A DNA stretch of 50,222 bases from Pseudoalteromonas sp. XI10 (GTDB lineage: Bacteria > Pseudomonadota > Gammaproteobacteria > Enterobacterales > Alteromonadaceae), in contig NZ_LOPY01000043.1 of assembly GCF_001469895.1 (NCBI RefSeq), forward strand, positions 1 through 50,222, in the 5' to 3' direction. The notes beneath the pieces are model-generated. The model made no database searches and was not told where the DNA came from. It saw nothing but the letters and a program-made list of their open reading frames with translations. Below are positions 9,195-21,750 of this stretch, one piece after another. How positions within the stretch are numbered: position 1 is the stretch's first letter; every line of letters begins with the position of its first letter. A program made the position numbers and the translations under genes.

Positions 9195-11593
9195 TCTGCG
9201 TCCTTCTCATCATCATTGTCGCCATTTACGATATCGGCGATATTGGCAAGCCTTGCTAAGGCTAGCGCGTTAATAGAGCCTTCAGGGTAACCTTCTGCAG
9301 CCAATTCACCTGCGTCTTTATCCATTAATAAGCTCAGTGCTTGATCAACGGTTTCAACGGCATAAATATTAAAGCGTCCTTTTTCAACGGCATCGAGTAC
9401 TTCGTCATCAAGCACTAAATTAACTTGGTTAGATTTAGGAATAATCACCCCTTGCTCACCGGTTAAGCCACGCATTTTACAAAGTTTGAAGAAGCCTTCT
9501 ATTTTCTCGTTTACGCCACCAATTGATTGCACATCACCATGCTGGTTAATTGAACCTGTCAGTGCAATAGATTGGCTAATAGGTAAGTTTGTAATGGCTG
9601 ATATAAGCGCGCACAGCTCTGCTAATGAGGCGCTATCACCGTCGATGTAGCCATAGCTTTGCTCTATTGCGATATTGGCACTGAGCGTTAGGCTAAATTG
9701 CTGAGCATACTTATTACCTAAGTAGCCAGTTAATAGCATCACCCCTTTTGAGTGAATGGCTTTACCCAGCTCGGCTTCACGTTCAACGTCAATTACGCCA
9801 TCTGCACCTGCGTATACAGTGGCTGTTATGCGTGCTGGTGTGCCAAATGAGGTATCGCCAATGTGCAGCACAGTTAAGCCATTTACTTTGCCCACTGCGT
9901 GACCTTCGGTTGCAATTAAAATTTGCCCTTCTTTGATATCACTCAGCATGGTTTCTGAAATTTGCCCTGTACGGTACTGCTTACCAACAATGGCTTCATC
10001 TATGTGATGAGCATCAATCACGGGTTGGCCGTCTTGTTTGGCATAAAAACTGGCTTCTGCCACTAACTCTAATACATCAGCAAAACGAGCTGAGAGCTTG
10101 TTGTGGTGCTCAGCTTGGCGATAACTAAACTTTAATAACCTCGCCATTGCCGCTTCATTTACGGTGCAGTTGAGTGTTTGCTGACAATATTCAGTCACCT
10201 TGGTAATGAACTGATATTGCAGTTTATCGCTACTTGGTAAGTAATAATCAAAGTCAGCAAGGACACGGAATAACTCTGCAAACTCTTCATCATATTCACC
10301 AATGGTGTAATAAAGGTCGCGAGAGCCTAGCAGCACTATTTTTACATCAAGAGGAATAAGCTGCGGACGTAACGTGAAGCTACTTCCCACAGAGCTGTCT
10401 TGATATGGTAAGTCGTTTTTGATTTGATGCGTTTTTAAAGAAAGCTTAAGACCATCCCACACTTGTGGGTTCGCCATGACTTTTTCGGCATCCATAATCA
10501 AATAGCCACCATTAGCACGGTGCAGTGCACCTGGCTGAATTGAGCGGTAACTGGTGATAAGCGAGCCTTGCGAAGTCGCATATTCAATTTTGCCGAAAAT
10601 ATTGCCAAAAGTCGGGTTTGGCTCATACACTACAGGGGCTGCATCGCCCTCTTTGTATTCGACTAGAATATTTGGCGCAAAGAAGTCTGTGAGCATCCCT
10701 TTACGGTCAAAGTCTTCTTTATTTTCGTCGTTTTCATCATCGTCGAGCCATTCAAGTACCGCATCAATGATTTCTTCACGAATATCTTTTAAATAACGCA
10801 ATACACCAATGTGTGTCGCGTATTTATGTTCAAGAGCTTTAATTAGTGGCTTAGTCGCAAGCTCAGCAGTTGATTTTTTAAGGTTACGTAGTTTTTCAGA
10901 TGACTCTCGTTTCCAGCGAGGAAGCTCTATTAATGCTTCGATTAACGCATCTTCAAGCTTTTCGATAACCTCATAAAATTCGATACGCAGAGGCTCATCA
11001 AGGGCTGCAAATTCACTGTCGCTCAGTTGTTTACCGTTAACTAATGGCGCAAATCCAACAACGCCATTTTCTTCAATCAGTGCCACGCTTTGTTCAAGAG
11101 CAGCAATTTCAACAGCAGTAATTGCCGCATCGTAAGTATCGGTAAACTCACGGTCGATTGATTTTTTCTTGCGTTGATAACCCGGGTTATCAAAAGCTGC
11201 TGGGAATGTATCGAGTACTTCGTCGATAAATGAATCTATATCGTCAGCTAATTGCTTTGATTGACCTGCTTGCATGAATAACGCGATTGGCTCGCGGTGG
11301 TCATCATAGTTGTTAACATACAACCACTCATTAGGCGTTGGGCGGTCTTTTGAATGGGCTGTGAGTTTGTCTTTTACTAAGGTGTAACGACCGTGGGCCG
11401 CTTCACCCATCACATAAACATTATAACCCGGTAATTCCATTCCAAGTGAAAAGTCGAGGGCACTTTGTGCACGTTGTTGACCAATAAATGGCAACGCTTC
11501 TGGATATGGGTTTTGCATACAAGTCGCAACATGACTTGCGGCAATCTTAGGCGCTAACGCAGAAATAGGTAGAGGGATTAGTTTTTTTGTCAT
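9191..11593 (-). CDS. Lon-like ATP-dependent protease (AAA_32 / YcbZ type)
   Basis: This 800-aa protein has an N-terminal AAA_32-type ATPase region and a C-terminal S16 (Lon) peptidase domain. The catalytic serine lies in GDSASLAE and the lysine in GVNEKIEGF, the Lon Ser-Lys dyad. The Walker A region is degenerate (GEAAHGRYTL, Arg in place of the usual Lys), as I recall is common in this subfamily. A Walker B-like GGYLIMDAEKV is present near residue 385. It is distinct from housekeeping Lon. It is cytosolic, since no signal peptide is visible. An acidic coiled insertion lies at about residues 130-290. The gene precedes and overlaps the FKBP gene. Confidence 0.9.
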   Translation of the reverse strand: MTKKLIPLPISALAPKIAASHVATCMQNPYPEALPFIGQQRAQSALDFSLGMELPGYNVYVMGEAAHGRYTLVKDKLTAHSKDRPTPNEWLYVNNYDDHREPIALFMQAGQSKQLADDIDSFIDEVLDTFPAAFDNPGYQRKKKSIDREFTDTYDAAITAVEIAALEQSVALIEENGVVGFAPLVNGKQLSDSEFAALDEPLRIEFYEVIEKLEDALIEALIELPRWKRESSEKLRNLKKSTAELATKPLIKALEHKYATHIGVLRYLKDIREEIIDAVLEWLDDDENDENKEDFDRKGMLTDFFAPNILVEYKEGDAAPVVYEPNPTFGNIFGKIEYATSQGSLITSYRSIQPGALHRANGGYLIMDAEKVMANPQVWDGLKLSLKTHQIKNDLPYQDSSVGSSFTLRPQLIPLDVKIVLLGSRDLYYTIGEYDEEFAELFRVLADFDYYLPSSDKLQYQFITKVTEYCQQTLNCTVNEAAMARLLKFSYRQAEHHNKLSARFADVLELVAEASFYAKQDGQPVIDAHHIDEAIVGKQYRTGQISETMLSDIKEGQILIATEGHAVGKVNGLTVLHIGDTSFGTPARITATVYAGADGVIDVEREAELGKAIHSKGVMLLTGYLGNKYAQQFSLTLSANIAIEQSYGYIDGDSASLAELCALISAITNLPISQSIALTGSINQHGDVQSIGGVNEKIEGFFKLCKMRGLTGEQGVIIPKSNQVNLVLDDEVLDAVEKGRFNIYAVETVDQALSLLMDKDAGELAAEGYPEGSINALALARLANIADIVNGDNDDEKDAE

Positions 11594-11662
11594 TCTAACT
11601 TCTTATTTCCCAGTCTTGACTGGGCATTATAGGTAACGCCCAGCACAAGCCTGCGTCACTGA

Positions 11663-12121
11663 TTAAGGTTGTAATGCCTTACGGCGAAAATAAATACCGC
11701 CACATTCAGTACAAGGAGTAATTTGCGTAGCATGGTAAACATCGTAACTATGCTGACAATTTTTACATACTAATGTGCCCATGGCTATCCATTCTCCCTC
11801 TTGATAGACACCATTGTGTTGAAAATCTTGGTTTAAGGCTTGCCATTCGAGCTGGGTTTTATCTTCAATGTGAGATAACTCATACCAAAGCGATTCTTTA
11901 AGCTCTAGCCATGCGAGTGAATCATAGTGACTGTCGTTTTCTTTAATGTGGTCGATATCGCGTTGTAGATAGTCACGATACTGATTGAGCTTTTCTTGCC
12001 CTAAGTCTTTAAGTGCCTGCTCTGACTCAACAAATTTTTCCATTGCATCTTTTAGCTCATGATCTTTTACGTCTTTAAGCCATGCACTTAAATCGCTAAG
12101 CCAAGATTTATAATCTGCCAT
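11663..12121 (-). CDS. ybeL: zinc-ribbon-containing protein (YbeL-like, DUF1451)
   Basis: This 152-aa protein has a helical, charged N-terminal part (about 1-105). The C-terminal zinc ribbon is built on two cysteine pairs, CKNC and CTEC (about residues 119-140). It resembles E. coli YbeL, which also lies beside and divergent from leuS; the context supports the name. Its function is unknown. The ATG at 12121 is preceded on its strand by a strong AAGGAG. Confidence 0.85.
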   Translation of the reverse strand: MADYKSWLSDLSAWLKDVKDHELKDAMEKFVESEQALKDLGQEKLNQYRDYLQRDIDHIKENDSHYDSLAWLELKESLWYELSHIEDKTQLEWQALNQDFQHNGVYQEGEWIAMGTLVCKNCQHSYDVYHATQITPCTECGGIYFRRKALQP

Positions 12122-12307
12122 CGTTTACTCCTTCAAAAATGATGAAAAATCAACCGTTATTCTAGTTGAGTATAGGTTAACCTGCCCTGAAAATATATTT
12201 CCTTGGAAAATTAACAAAAGCGCCTATTTGCCGCTGTGATTAGCATGTATTTTGGGTTATCCTTATCGACAATTTTTTATTAATTTGCAAGAAGTCTGGA
12301 ATCGTAG

Positions 12308-14896
<2,589 letters not shown>

Positions 14897-14897
14897 G

Positions 14898-15386
14898 ATG
14901 GCAGCGCTTCAAGCACTGAAAAACGGACTAGCCCTTGCGCTAGTCTGTTTACTGCTGACAAGTTGTGGCTTTCACTTAAAGAAAGCCTCTAACTTGCCTG
15001 ACGACTTGAAAATAATCACTCTTGTTGGTGATGATGAAAAGTCAGCATTATTCGAATTAGTCGAAAAAGAACTGATTGCGAGTAAAGTTGAGCTTAACCA
15101 AGTTGGTAAACACCCTGAATTAAAGATTCACAGAGATCGTTTAGAGCGTCAAATCCTGTCATTGTTTGATAATGGTCAGGTTGCTGAATATGAACTTGCC
15201 TACAGCGTAAGCTATACCCTGAAGCGCCCTGGACAAAAAGCGATTAATCAAAGCTTTGAATTGTATCGTAACTACCAAGACGACCCAGACAATGCCCTTG
15301 CAAAAGCAAAAGAGCTTGATTTGCTATTAGGCGAAATTCGTAAGCAAGCGAGTCGTCGTATTGTTCGTGAGTTATCACAACTATAA
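14898..15386 (+). CDS. lptE: LptE, LPS-assembly outer-membrane lipoprotein
   Basis: LptE plugs the LptD barrel that inserts LPS into the outer leaflet. The lipobox LLTSC, with the lipidated cysteine at residue 23 of a 162-aa protein, follows a short hydrophobic signal peptide. The start after lipidation, CGFHLKKA, is typical of LptE. I chose the ATG at 14898, just beyond the leuS stop, rather than the upstream in-frame TTG at 14886 inside leuS. No clear ribosome site serves either, so coupling to leuS is likely. The stop overlaps the holA start by one base. Confidence 0.93.
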   Translation: MAALQALKNGLALALVCLLLTSCGFHLKKASNLPDDLKIITLVGDDEKSALFELVEKELIASKVELNQVGKHPELKIHRDRLERQILSLFDNGQVAEYELAYSVSYTLKRPGQKAINQSFELYRNYQDDPDNALAKAKELDLLLGEIRKQASRRIVRELSQL

Positions 15387-16426
15387 TGCGTTGTTATGCA
15401 AACCAGCTTCCTAGCCAGTTAAAAAAAGGCCTCGCGCCTTTTTACATGGTTTTTGGTGAAGAGCCTTACCAAATTGCTCAGTGCATCATGCAAATTCGTC
15501 AAGCAGCTAAACAGCAAGGCTTTGACGAGGTAATCAAATTTACCTTAATGCCGGGTTTTGATTGGCAAGAAATTGTTGCTCAATACCAAAGTATGTCACT
15601 GTTTAGCGCTCGTACCTTAATTGAGTTTGATTTAAACGAGCAAAAACCTGGTACGCAAGGCAGTCAAATCTTTAAGCAACTTGTTGAGCTTGCTAATCCC
15701 GATACTATTTTGGTTTTAAAAGGTGCCAAAGCCAGCCAAGATATTCAACGCAGTGCTTGGTTTAAAGCCCTCGATAAGCAAGGCTTATTTGTTCCTTGTT
15801 ACCCATTAACAGGTAATCACCTGAGCCGCTGGTTAGATGAGCAATGCTATCGTTTAAACTTAAACCTTCACAACAACGCGAAACAAAGCTTAATTGATGC
15901 CACTGAAGGAAATTTACTTGCCTGTCATCAAGAGTTAGAAAAACTGTCTTTGCTTTATGGTAGTGAGCTAATTGACCAGCAAGCCGTTATGCAAGGCCTA
16001 CTGAATCAGTCAAAATTTGATATTTTTGATTTAAGTGATGCTTTATTAAATGGCCACGCCGAACAAGCGGTTAAAGTAATGACTAAACTAGCTGCTGATA
16101 ACACTGAAGCCATGAGCATTTTTTGGGCCATCAATAAAGAAGCAGCTAACTTACTGGCTATGCAACACGGGCGCTTGAATGGTGCCAATATGGCTGATTT
16201 ATACAAAAAGTATAATATTTGGAAAAACCAACAAGCGGTTGTACAACAGGCCTTAAATCGCTTGAACATCCAAGTACTCGAACAAATTACCAAACAATTA
16301 GCCCAGTTTGATGCCGCATATAAACAAGGCAACCTCGTAGCCCCCTACCAAGCATTAATGCAAATATGCTTAGTGTTTTGCCAACCTGTGGCGATACCTT
16401 TACCTTGCCAGCCGGTCTTTGACTAA
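15386..16426 (+). CDS. holA: HolA, DNA polymerase III delta subunit
   Basis: This is the clamp-loader delta subunit, which opens the beta sliding clamp. The 346 aa are close to the 343 of E. coli. The N-terminal DNA_pol3_delta domain starts with YMVFGEEPYQIAQCI. The SMSLFSARTLIEF stretch corresponds to the clamp-interacting region, and a C-terminal helical collar follows. The ATG at 15386 overlaps the lptE stop (TAATG). It is the conserved partner between lptE and nadD. Confidence 0.95.
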   Translation: MRCYANQLPSQLKKGLAPFYMVFGEEPYQIAQCIMQIRQAAKQQGFDEVIKFTLMPGFDWQEIVAQYQSMSLFSARTLIEFDLNEQKPGTQGSQIFKQLVELANPDTILVLKGAKASQDIQRSAWFKALDKQGLFVPCYPLTGNHLSRWLDEQCYRLNLNLHNNAKQSLIDATEGNLLACHQELEKLSLLYGSELIDQQAVMQGLLNQSKFDIFDLSDALLNGHAEQAVKVMTKLAADNTEAMSIFWAINKEAANLLAMQHGRLNGANMADLYKKYNIWKNQQAVVQQALNRLNIQVLEQITKQLAQFDAAYKQGNLVAPYQALMQICLVFCQPVAIPLPCQPVFD

Positions 16427-16438
16427 GAGTAACAATTG

Positions 16439-17074
16439 ATGATTGCTATTTTTGGTGGCACCTTTGATCCAATTCACTTAGGTCATATTAATATGGCCCA
16501 GCAGTGTGTTCAGCAGTGCCAACTCGATACCCTTTACTTCATGCCTTGTGCTATTCCTGCTCATAAAGCCAAGCCTGGAATTAGTGATGAGCATCGCATT
16601 AACATGCTAAAACTTGCGATTGACGACAATCCGCATTTTGCTATCGATTACCGCGAACTAAACCGAGAAGGTGCGTCTTATTCTTTGCTGAGTTTAGAAG
16701 AGCTACGTACAGAAAACCCAGCTGCGCCGATTATGTTTTTAATCGGCATGGACTCATTCAATAGCCTAGATAAATGGTTTAAATGGCAAGAGATTGTCAA
16801 ACTTTGTCATATCGTTGTGTACCAGCGCCCGGGGCAGCACTGCCAAGTATCTGGTGAACTTGCAGTTTATAAAGAGAATGCCGTAACAGAGCAACTTAGC
16901 CAGCTACAACAAGCCCCTGCAGGTAAGTTATTCTTTTTAAATGGCTTACAAGTTAATGCCGCCTCAAGCGAAATCAGAAAAAAGCTGCATTTAAATAATG
17001 ATATAGCGGAACTTTTACCTACCAATGTAAGTCAATACATTGCGCAGCATCATCTTTACCAAACAGATGAATAA
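16439..17074 (+). CDS. nadD: NadD, nicotinate-nucleotide adenylyltransferase
   Basis: NadD makes deamido-NAD from nicotinate mononucleotide and ATP. The nucleotidyltransferase signature GGTFDPIHLGHIN (with HLGH) sits at the very N-terminus, and a variant of the ISSTxxR motif appears as SSEIRKKL near the C-terminus. The protein is 211 aa. The start could be ATG 16439 or the preceding TTG 16436. AAGAG at 16425-16429 suits both, and I chose the ATG. It lies 12 nt after holA. Confidence 0.94.
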   Translation: MIAIFGGTFDPIHLGHINMAQQCVQQCQLDTLYFMPCAIPAHKAKPGISDEHRINMLKLAIDDNPHFAIDYRELNREGASYSLLSLEELRTENPAAPIMFLIGMDSFNSLDKWFKWQEIVKLCHIVVYQRPGQHCQVSGELAVYKENAVTEQLSQLQQAPAGKLFFLNGLQVNAASSEIRKKLHLNNDIAELLPTNVSQYIAQHHLYQTDE

Positions 17075-17130
17075 ATACTGCCTGCGTGATAAAATAACAA
17101 ATTAAGATTATTTATTTTTGAGAAAACACT

Positions 17131-17448
17131 TTGGATTCTAAACAACTACTCGCATTTGCCCTTGATAAAGTCGACGATATGAAAGCCCGTGATGTGGTAC
17201 AGCTTGATGTTCGTGGTAAGTCAGACATTACTGATTACATGTTAGTGTGCTCAGGTAACTCTAAACGCCATGTACAATCGATTGCTGATCACGTTGCTAA
17301 AGAAGCACGCCATGCAGGTGAAGAGCCTCTCGGATACGAAGGCCAAAACGAAGGCGAATGGGTGCTTGTAGACCTAGGTGATGTGGTAGTGCATGTAATG
17401 CAAGACCAATCTCGCGACTTCTATGATCTAGAGAAACTTTGGGGCTAA
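17131..17448 (+). CDS. rsfS: RsfS, ribosomal silencing factor
   Basis: RsfS (YbeB/Iojap) binds uL14 and blocks 30S-50S joining when nutrients are limiting. The 105 aa match E. coli. The signature runs through DITDYMLVCSGNS, and DVVVHVMQDQSRDFYDLEKLW closes the protein. The start is a TTG at 17131 with GAG at 17120-17122 at 8-nt spacing; no ATG is available. It stands directly before rlmH, as in E. coli. Confidence 0.96.
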   Translation: MDSKQLLAFALDKVDDMKARDVVQLDVRGKSDITDYMLVCSGNSKRHVQSIADHVAKEARHAGEEPLGYEGQNEGEWVLVDLGDVVVHVMQDQSRDFYDLEKLWG

Positions 17449-17475
17449 CCCTTAGCAAGGACATAGGTAACCATT

Positions 17476-17946
17476 TTGAAAATACAATTGATTGCTGTTG
17501 GCACCAAAATGCCAGCATGGGTTGAAACCGGATTCACAGAATATCAACGTCGCTTCCCACGTGATATGCCCCTTGAGCTAATTGAAATCCCCGCAGGTAA
17601 ACGTGGTAAAAATGCGGATATCAAACGTATTTTACAACTTGAAGGCGAAAAGACCCTTGCTGCTATCCCTAAAGGCAACCGCATTGTGACGCTAGAGGTA
17701 ACCGGTAAGCCAATGGATACCCATCAGCTGGCAAAAAGTATGGAAAAGTGGCAGCTTGATGGTCGCGATGTCAGCTTATTGATCGGCGGACCCGAAGGCT
17801 TAGCACCTGAGTGTATTGCAGCGTCTGAGCAAAAATGGTCATTATCAAACCTGACACTACCGCACCCTCTAGTGCGCATTATTGTTGCAGAAAGCCTATA
17901 CCGAGGCTGGAGCTTGAATAACAACCACCCTTATCATCGCGAGTAG
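17476..17946 (+). CDS. rlmH: RlmH, 23S rRNA pseudouridine-1915 N3-methyltransferase
   Basis: This SPOUT-class SAM methyltransferase modifies pseudouridine 1915 in helix 69. The 156 aa match the family. SAM-binding and knot residues appear as [12 protein letters not shown] and [18 protein letters not shown], and the C-terminus ends HPYHRE, close to the usual HPYHR. The TTG start at 17476 is preceded by AGGT at 17465-17468. The mrdA start follows 8 nt after the stop. Confidence 0.97.
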   Translation: MKIQLIAVGTKMPAWVETGFTEYQRRFPRDMPLELIEIPAGKRGKNADIKRILQLEGEKTLAAIPKGNRIVTLEVTGKPMDTHQLAKSMEKWQLDGRDVSLLIGGPEGLAPECIAASEQKWSLSNLTLPHPLVRIIVAESLYRGWSLNNNHPYHRE

Positions 17947-17954
17947 TAAAGCCA

Positions 17955-19835
17955 ATGCGAAAACACAGACCCACGATTCGAGACCACTCGGCTGAGGCAA
18001 ACTTATTTGCTCGCCGAGCATTTGTGGGTTTTGTGTTTGTTACACTGTTAATTGGTGTGTTGTTATCTAACCTATACAACATCCAAGTTATCGAACATCA
18101 AGACTATCAAACACGTTCGAACGATAACCGCATCAAAGTTATTCCAATTGCCCCTAACCGTGGGCTTATTTATGACAGAAATGGCGTATTACTGGCTGAA
18201 AACAAGCCAGTTTATAATTTAGAAGTAATACCCGAGGAAGTTGATAACCTTGAACAGGCACTGAGCGAAGTTGAAAAAGTTATCGAAATAACTGAGCAAC
18301 AAAAAGCTGACTTTCTAGATGACATTAAGCACAATCGCCGCTTTAAAAGCCAAGTATTAAAAGCCCGTTTAGACGAAACCGAAGTTGCAAAGTTCTCGGT
18401 TAATCAGCATAAGTTTCCTGGCTTTAGTATCGAAGCGCGTTTAGCTCGCTATTACCCTTATGGTGATACCCTTACCCATGCCTTAGGTTATGTTGCCAAA
18501 CTCAACAAAAAAGAACTCACCAAACTTGAAGCAGAAGACCAAGCTACTAACTACCGTGCAACACACGACATTGGTAAGCTCGGTATCGAAAAATATTACG
18601 AAGAACTTCTTCATGGTGTGGTTGGTTCGCAGCGCGTTGAAGTGAATAACCGTGGCCGAGTTATCCGCACTTTAAGCCTCACGCCACCTGAGCCTGGTCA
18701 CGACTTAGTACTTACTTTGGATATTGGCCTGCAACAAATTGCTCAACATGCCTTAAAAGATATGCGTGGTGCCATTGTAGTGCTTGATGCTAAAGATGGC
18801 GGCGTTTTAGCACTCTACTCTAACCCAAGTTATGACCCGAATTTATTTGTTCATGGTATCAGCAGCACAGATTACAAAAAGTTGTTAAACCCTGACAGAC
18901 CGCTAATTAACCGTACCACGCAAGGGCGTTATGCACCTGCCTCTACAGTTAAACCTCATATGTCAATTCTTGCCCTTGAAGAAGGACTGGTAACCGAGCA
19001 AACACAAATTTGGGATCCGGGTTTTTTCCAAATTCCTAATGTGGAGCACAAATGGCGTGACTGGAAACGTTGGGGCCATGGTCATGTTGATGTTTATCGT
19101 GCTATTGAAGAGTCATGCGATACCTATTTTTACGATGTTGCTTACCGTTTAGGGATCACCAAAATCAGTGACTTTATGACGCAGTTTGGCTTTGGCGAGC
19201 TCTCTGGAATCGATATTCACGAAGAAACATCTGCCATTATGCCATCGCGAGAGTGGAAAGAAGCCCGCTTTAGAGAGTCATGGTGGCGCGGCGACACCAT
19301 TTCAGTGGGTATCGGACAAGGTTATTGGACCGCAACACCAATGCAAATAGCTAATGCTACCAACATATTAGTGAACCGCGGACTCGATCATCCTCCGCAT
19401 CTTGTACAAGTCGCTAAAAAAGAAAACGAAGTAACGCAAATCAATAATGATGAAAAGCCACCTGTAGTATTAAAAAACCCTCATCATTGGCAAATTGCGC
19501 TAGATGCGATGCACAACACCGTACATAAAGTCACAGGCACGGCACATAAAGCATTTAAAGGGGCGAATTACGATCCAGCTGGTAAAACCGGTACTGCTCA
19601 GGTTGTGAGTATTGCTCAAGGTGAGCGTTACGACGCAAAATCACTTAAAGAGCGCCAACGTGATAACGCTATCTATGTTGGTTTTGCACCCTATAACGAC
19701 CCACAAATTGTGGTCTCTGTGGTGGTTGAAAACACCGGTGGTGGTAGTACCGTTGGTGCGCCAATTGCGCGTCAATTAATGGATTACTACTTCTCAGCAA
19801 ACCCGATTCAAATAGCCCAAAGTGACGCGCCATGA
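17955..19835 (+). CDS. mrdA: PBP2, peptidoglycan DD-transpeptidase of the elongasome
   Basis: PBP2 cross-links peptidoglycan during rod elongation with RodA. One membrane anchor lies near residues 23-43. The pedestal region follows, then the transpeptidase domain. The active-site serine S330 and K333 lie in STVK, the second motif is SCD in EESCDTYFY, and the KTG motif is AGKTGTAQ. The 626 aa are typical. The stop overlaps the mrdB start by 4 nt. It is the target of mecillinam-type beta-lactams by family knowledge. Confidence 0.97.
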   Translation: MRKHRPTIRDHSAEANLFARRAFVGFVFVTLLIGVLLSNLYNIQVIEHQDYQTRSNDNRIKVIPIAPNRGLIYDRNGVLLAENKPVYNLEVIPEEVDNLEQALSEVEKVIEITEQQKADFLDDIKHNRRFKSQVLKARLDETEVAKFSVNQHKFPGFSIEARLARYYPYGDTLTHALGYVAKLNKKELTKLEAEDQATNYRATHDIGKLGIEKYYEELLHGVVGSQRVEVNNRGRVIRTLSLTPPEPGHDLVLTLDIGLQQIAQHALKDMRGAIVVLDAKDGGVLALYSNPSYDPNLFVHGISSTDYKKLLNPDRPLINRTTQGRYAPASTVKPHMSILALEEGLVTEQTQIWDPGFFQIPNVEHKWRDWKRWGHGHVDVYRAIEESCDTYFYDVAYRLGITKISDFMTQFGFGELSGIDIHEETSAIMPSREWKEARFRESWWRGDTISVGIGQGYWTATPMQIANATNILVNRGLDHPPHLVQVAKKENEVTQINNDEKPPVVLKNPHHWQIALDAMHNTVHKVTGTAHKAFKGANYDPAGKTGTAQVVSIAQGERYDAKSLKERQRDNAIYVGFAPYNDPQIVVSVVVENTGGGSTVGAPIARQLMDYYFSANPIQIAQSDAP

Positions 19836-20938
19836 TCCCATTAAATAAAAAACGCTCAATTTGGCAGCGCCTACACCTCGATTTACCACTTCTTATTGCC
19901 CTTATGGCGATGATGGTAGCCAGCCTTGCTATCGTTTACAGCGCTAGCGGCCAAGACTCTGCAATGATGATACGTCACGCAACACGTATGTTTGGCGCTA
20001 TCCTTGGTATGTTTATACTCGCGCAGTTTTCGCCTAACACATTAAAGAGTATGGTTATTCCGCTCTACTGCGTGGGGCTTTTAATGCTGGTTGGGGTGTT
20101 GTTATTTGGGGTTAGTTCAAAGGGTGCACAGCGCTGGCTTGACTTAGGAGTGACCCGTTTCCAGCCATCAGAGCTAATGAAAATAGCCGTGCCAATGATG
20201 GTTGCATGGTATATCGGACGTAACCATTTACCGCCAAGAATCATCCATTTAATTATTGGCTTTGCGATTGTAATGGTGCCAACCATTTTAATTAAAGAGC
20301 AACCCGACTTAGGTACCTCTATTCTGATTGCCAGCTCAGGGATATTTGTATTGTTTTTATCTGGACTAAGTTGGCGCCTTATTGGCTTTTTATCTGCTAC
20401 TGTTGGTTTGGCAGCATGGCCTTTTTGGCATTACGTGATGCTTGATTATCAAAAACAACGGGTACTGACCTTTTTAGACCCTGAAAGCGACCCGCTTGGC
20501 TCGGGTTACCACATTATTCAATCGAAAATTGCGATAGGTTCTGGCGGCGTTGAAGGTAAAGGCTGGCTGCAAGGCACACAATCACAATTAGAGTTTTTAC
20601 CTGAGCGTCATACCGATTTTATCTTTTCTGTACTGAGCGAAGAGTTTGGCCTGTTTGGGGTTTGTTTATTACTTTGTATGTACTTGTTTATTATTGGTCG
20701 TGGCTTATATATTGCGGTCAACGCGCAAGATGCGTTTGGTAAACTGCTTGCCGGCGCATTAACACTGACCTTCTTCGTTTATGTATTTGTAAATATTGGC
20801 ATGGTTTCGGGCTTACTGCCTGTAGTAGGTGTTCCGTTACCACTAATAAGCTATGGTGGCACCTCTATGGTGACCTTGATGGCCGGATTTGGCATTATCA
20901 TGTCTATCGCCACCGATAAAAGGATGCTTTTAAAATAA
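19832..20938 (+). CDS. mrdB: RodA, SEDS peptidoglycan glycosyltransferase
   Basis: RodA is a polytopic inner-membrane SEDS polymerase building glycan strands during elongation, paired with PBP2. The 368 aa are dominated by hydrophobic helices. Family signatures include KGAQRWLDLG with FQPSELMKIA, and LPERHTDFIFSVLSEEFG, which carries the catalytic region. The C-terminal PLPLISYGGTSM is also typical. The start overlaps mrdA by 4 nt, and the stop shares one base with the rlpA ATG. Confidence 0.97.
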   Translation: MIPLNKKRSIWQRLHLDLPLLIALMAMMVASLAIVYSASGQDSAMMIRHATRMFGAILGMFILAQFSPNTLKSMVIPLYCVGLLMLVGVLLFGVSSKGAQRWLDLGVTRFQPSELMKIAVPMMVAWYIGRNHLPPRIIHLIIGFAIVMVPTILIKEQPDLGTSILIASSGIFVLFLSGLSWRLIGFLSATVGLAAWPFWHYVMLDYQKQRVLTFLDPESDPLGSGYHIIQSKIAIGSGGVEGKGWLQGTQSQLEFLPERHTDFIFSVLSEEFGLFGVCLLLCMYLFIIGRGLYIAVNAQDAFGKLLAGALTLTFFVYVFVNIGMVSGLLPVVGVPLPLISYGGTSMVTLMAGFGIIMSIATDKRMLLK

Positions 20939-21705
20939 TGACACAGCGAGTCAATTACTTACTTATAGCGTTATTTTCTGTGCTGCTTGCGGCGTGTAGC
21001 TCTTCATCTCAGCAAGGCCGTTATGCTATGGAGCATGATGCAGCCCCGCTTCGAAAACCAACCGAACTTGAAATGCAAGATGCCATAGTCACCCCGGTTG
21101 TTAAAAGCGCAAGCGCTAGTCGTCCTTACGAAGTCCGTGGAAAACGCTACACGCCGATGCTTGATGAAACAGGCTATGCAGAAGAAGGGATTGCTTCGTG
21201 GTATGGTCGAAAGTTTCACAATTATCACACCTCAAACGGCGAGGTGTACGATATGTTTGCGATGACAGCAGCCCATAAAACGCTGCCGCTACCGAGCTTT
21301 GCCAGAGTAACAAATTTAGATAATGGAAAGTCAGTAATTGTTCGTGTAAACGACCGTGGCCCGTTTCATGATGACCGGATTATCGATTTATCTTATTCTG
21401 CGGCCTATAAATTAGGTTATTACCGACAAGGTACAGCCCGTGTTAAGGTTGAGGCTGTTACCCTTGCCAATTCTGCCCCTCGTTTAAGCTACATTCAGGT
21501 TGCTGCGGGAAGTACTCTTGCTAATGTTGAAGCCCTCGCGTTTCAACTACGTCAGCAATATCATGTGCCAACAAACATTGTTGAAAAAGATGGAATCTAT
21601 CGATTACGTCTTGGTCCAATAAAAGATGCCGCAGAAGCACAAGCTGTTTTAGAAAAGCTAAAACAAAACCAATTTCAGAACGCGTTCTTGCTTTACAGTG
21701 AGTAA
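20938..21705 (+). CDS. rlpA: RlpA, septal-ring lytic transglycosylase lipoprotein
   Basis: This outer-membrane lipoprotein has the lipobox LLAAC (Cys about residue 20). A double-psi beta-barrel RlpA domain (about 80-170, with GIASWYGRKFHNYHTSNGE and VRVNDRGPFHDDRIIDLS) precedes a C-terminal SPOR domain (about 180-255) that binds denuded septal glycan. In some relatives it cleaves stemless glycan strands. Its place between mrdB and dacA matches E. coli, and its start touches the mrdB stop. Confidence 0.93.
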   Translation: MTQRVNYLLIALFSVLLAACSSSSQQGRYAMEHDAAPLRKPTELEMQDAIVTPVVKSASASRPYEVRGKRYTPMLDETGYAEEGIASWYGRKFHNYHTSNGEVYDMFAMTAAHKTLPLPSFARVTNLDNGKSVIVRVNDRGPFHDDRIIDLSYSAAYKLGYYRQGTARVKVEAVTLANSAPRLSYIQVAAGSTLANVEALAFQLRQQYHVPTNIVEKDGIYRLRLGPIKDAAEAQAVLEKLKQNQFQNAFLLYSE

Positions 21706-21750
21706 GACCTTTAGAATAGGTCAACGCAACATGTTTAACTTTAACCATTA

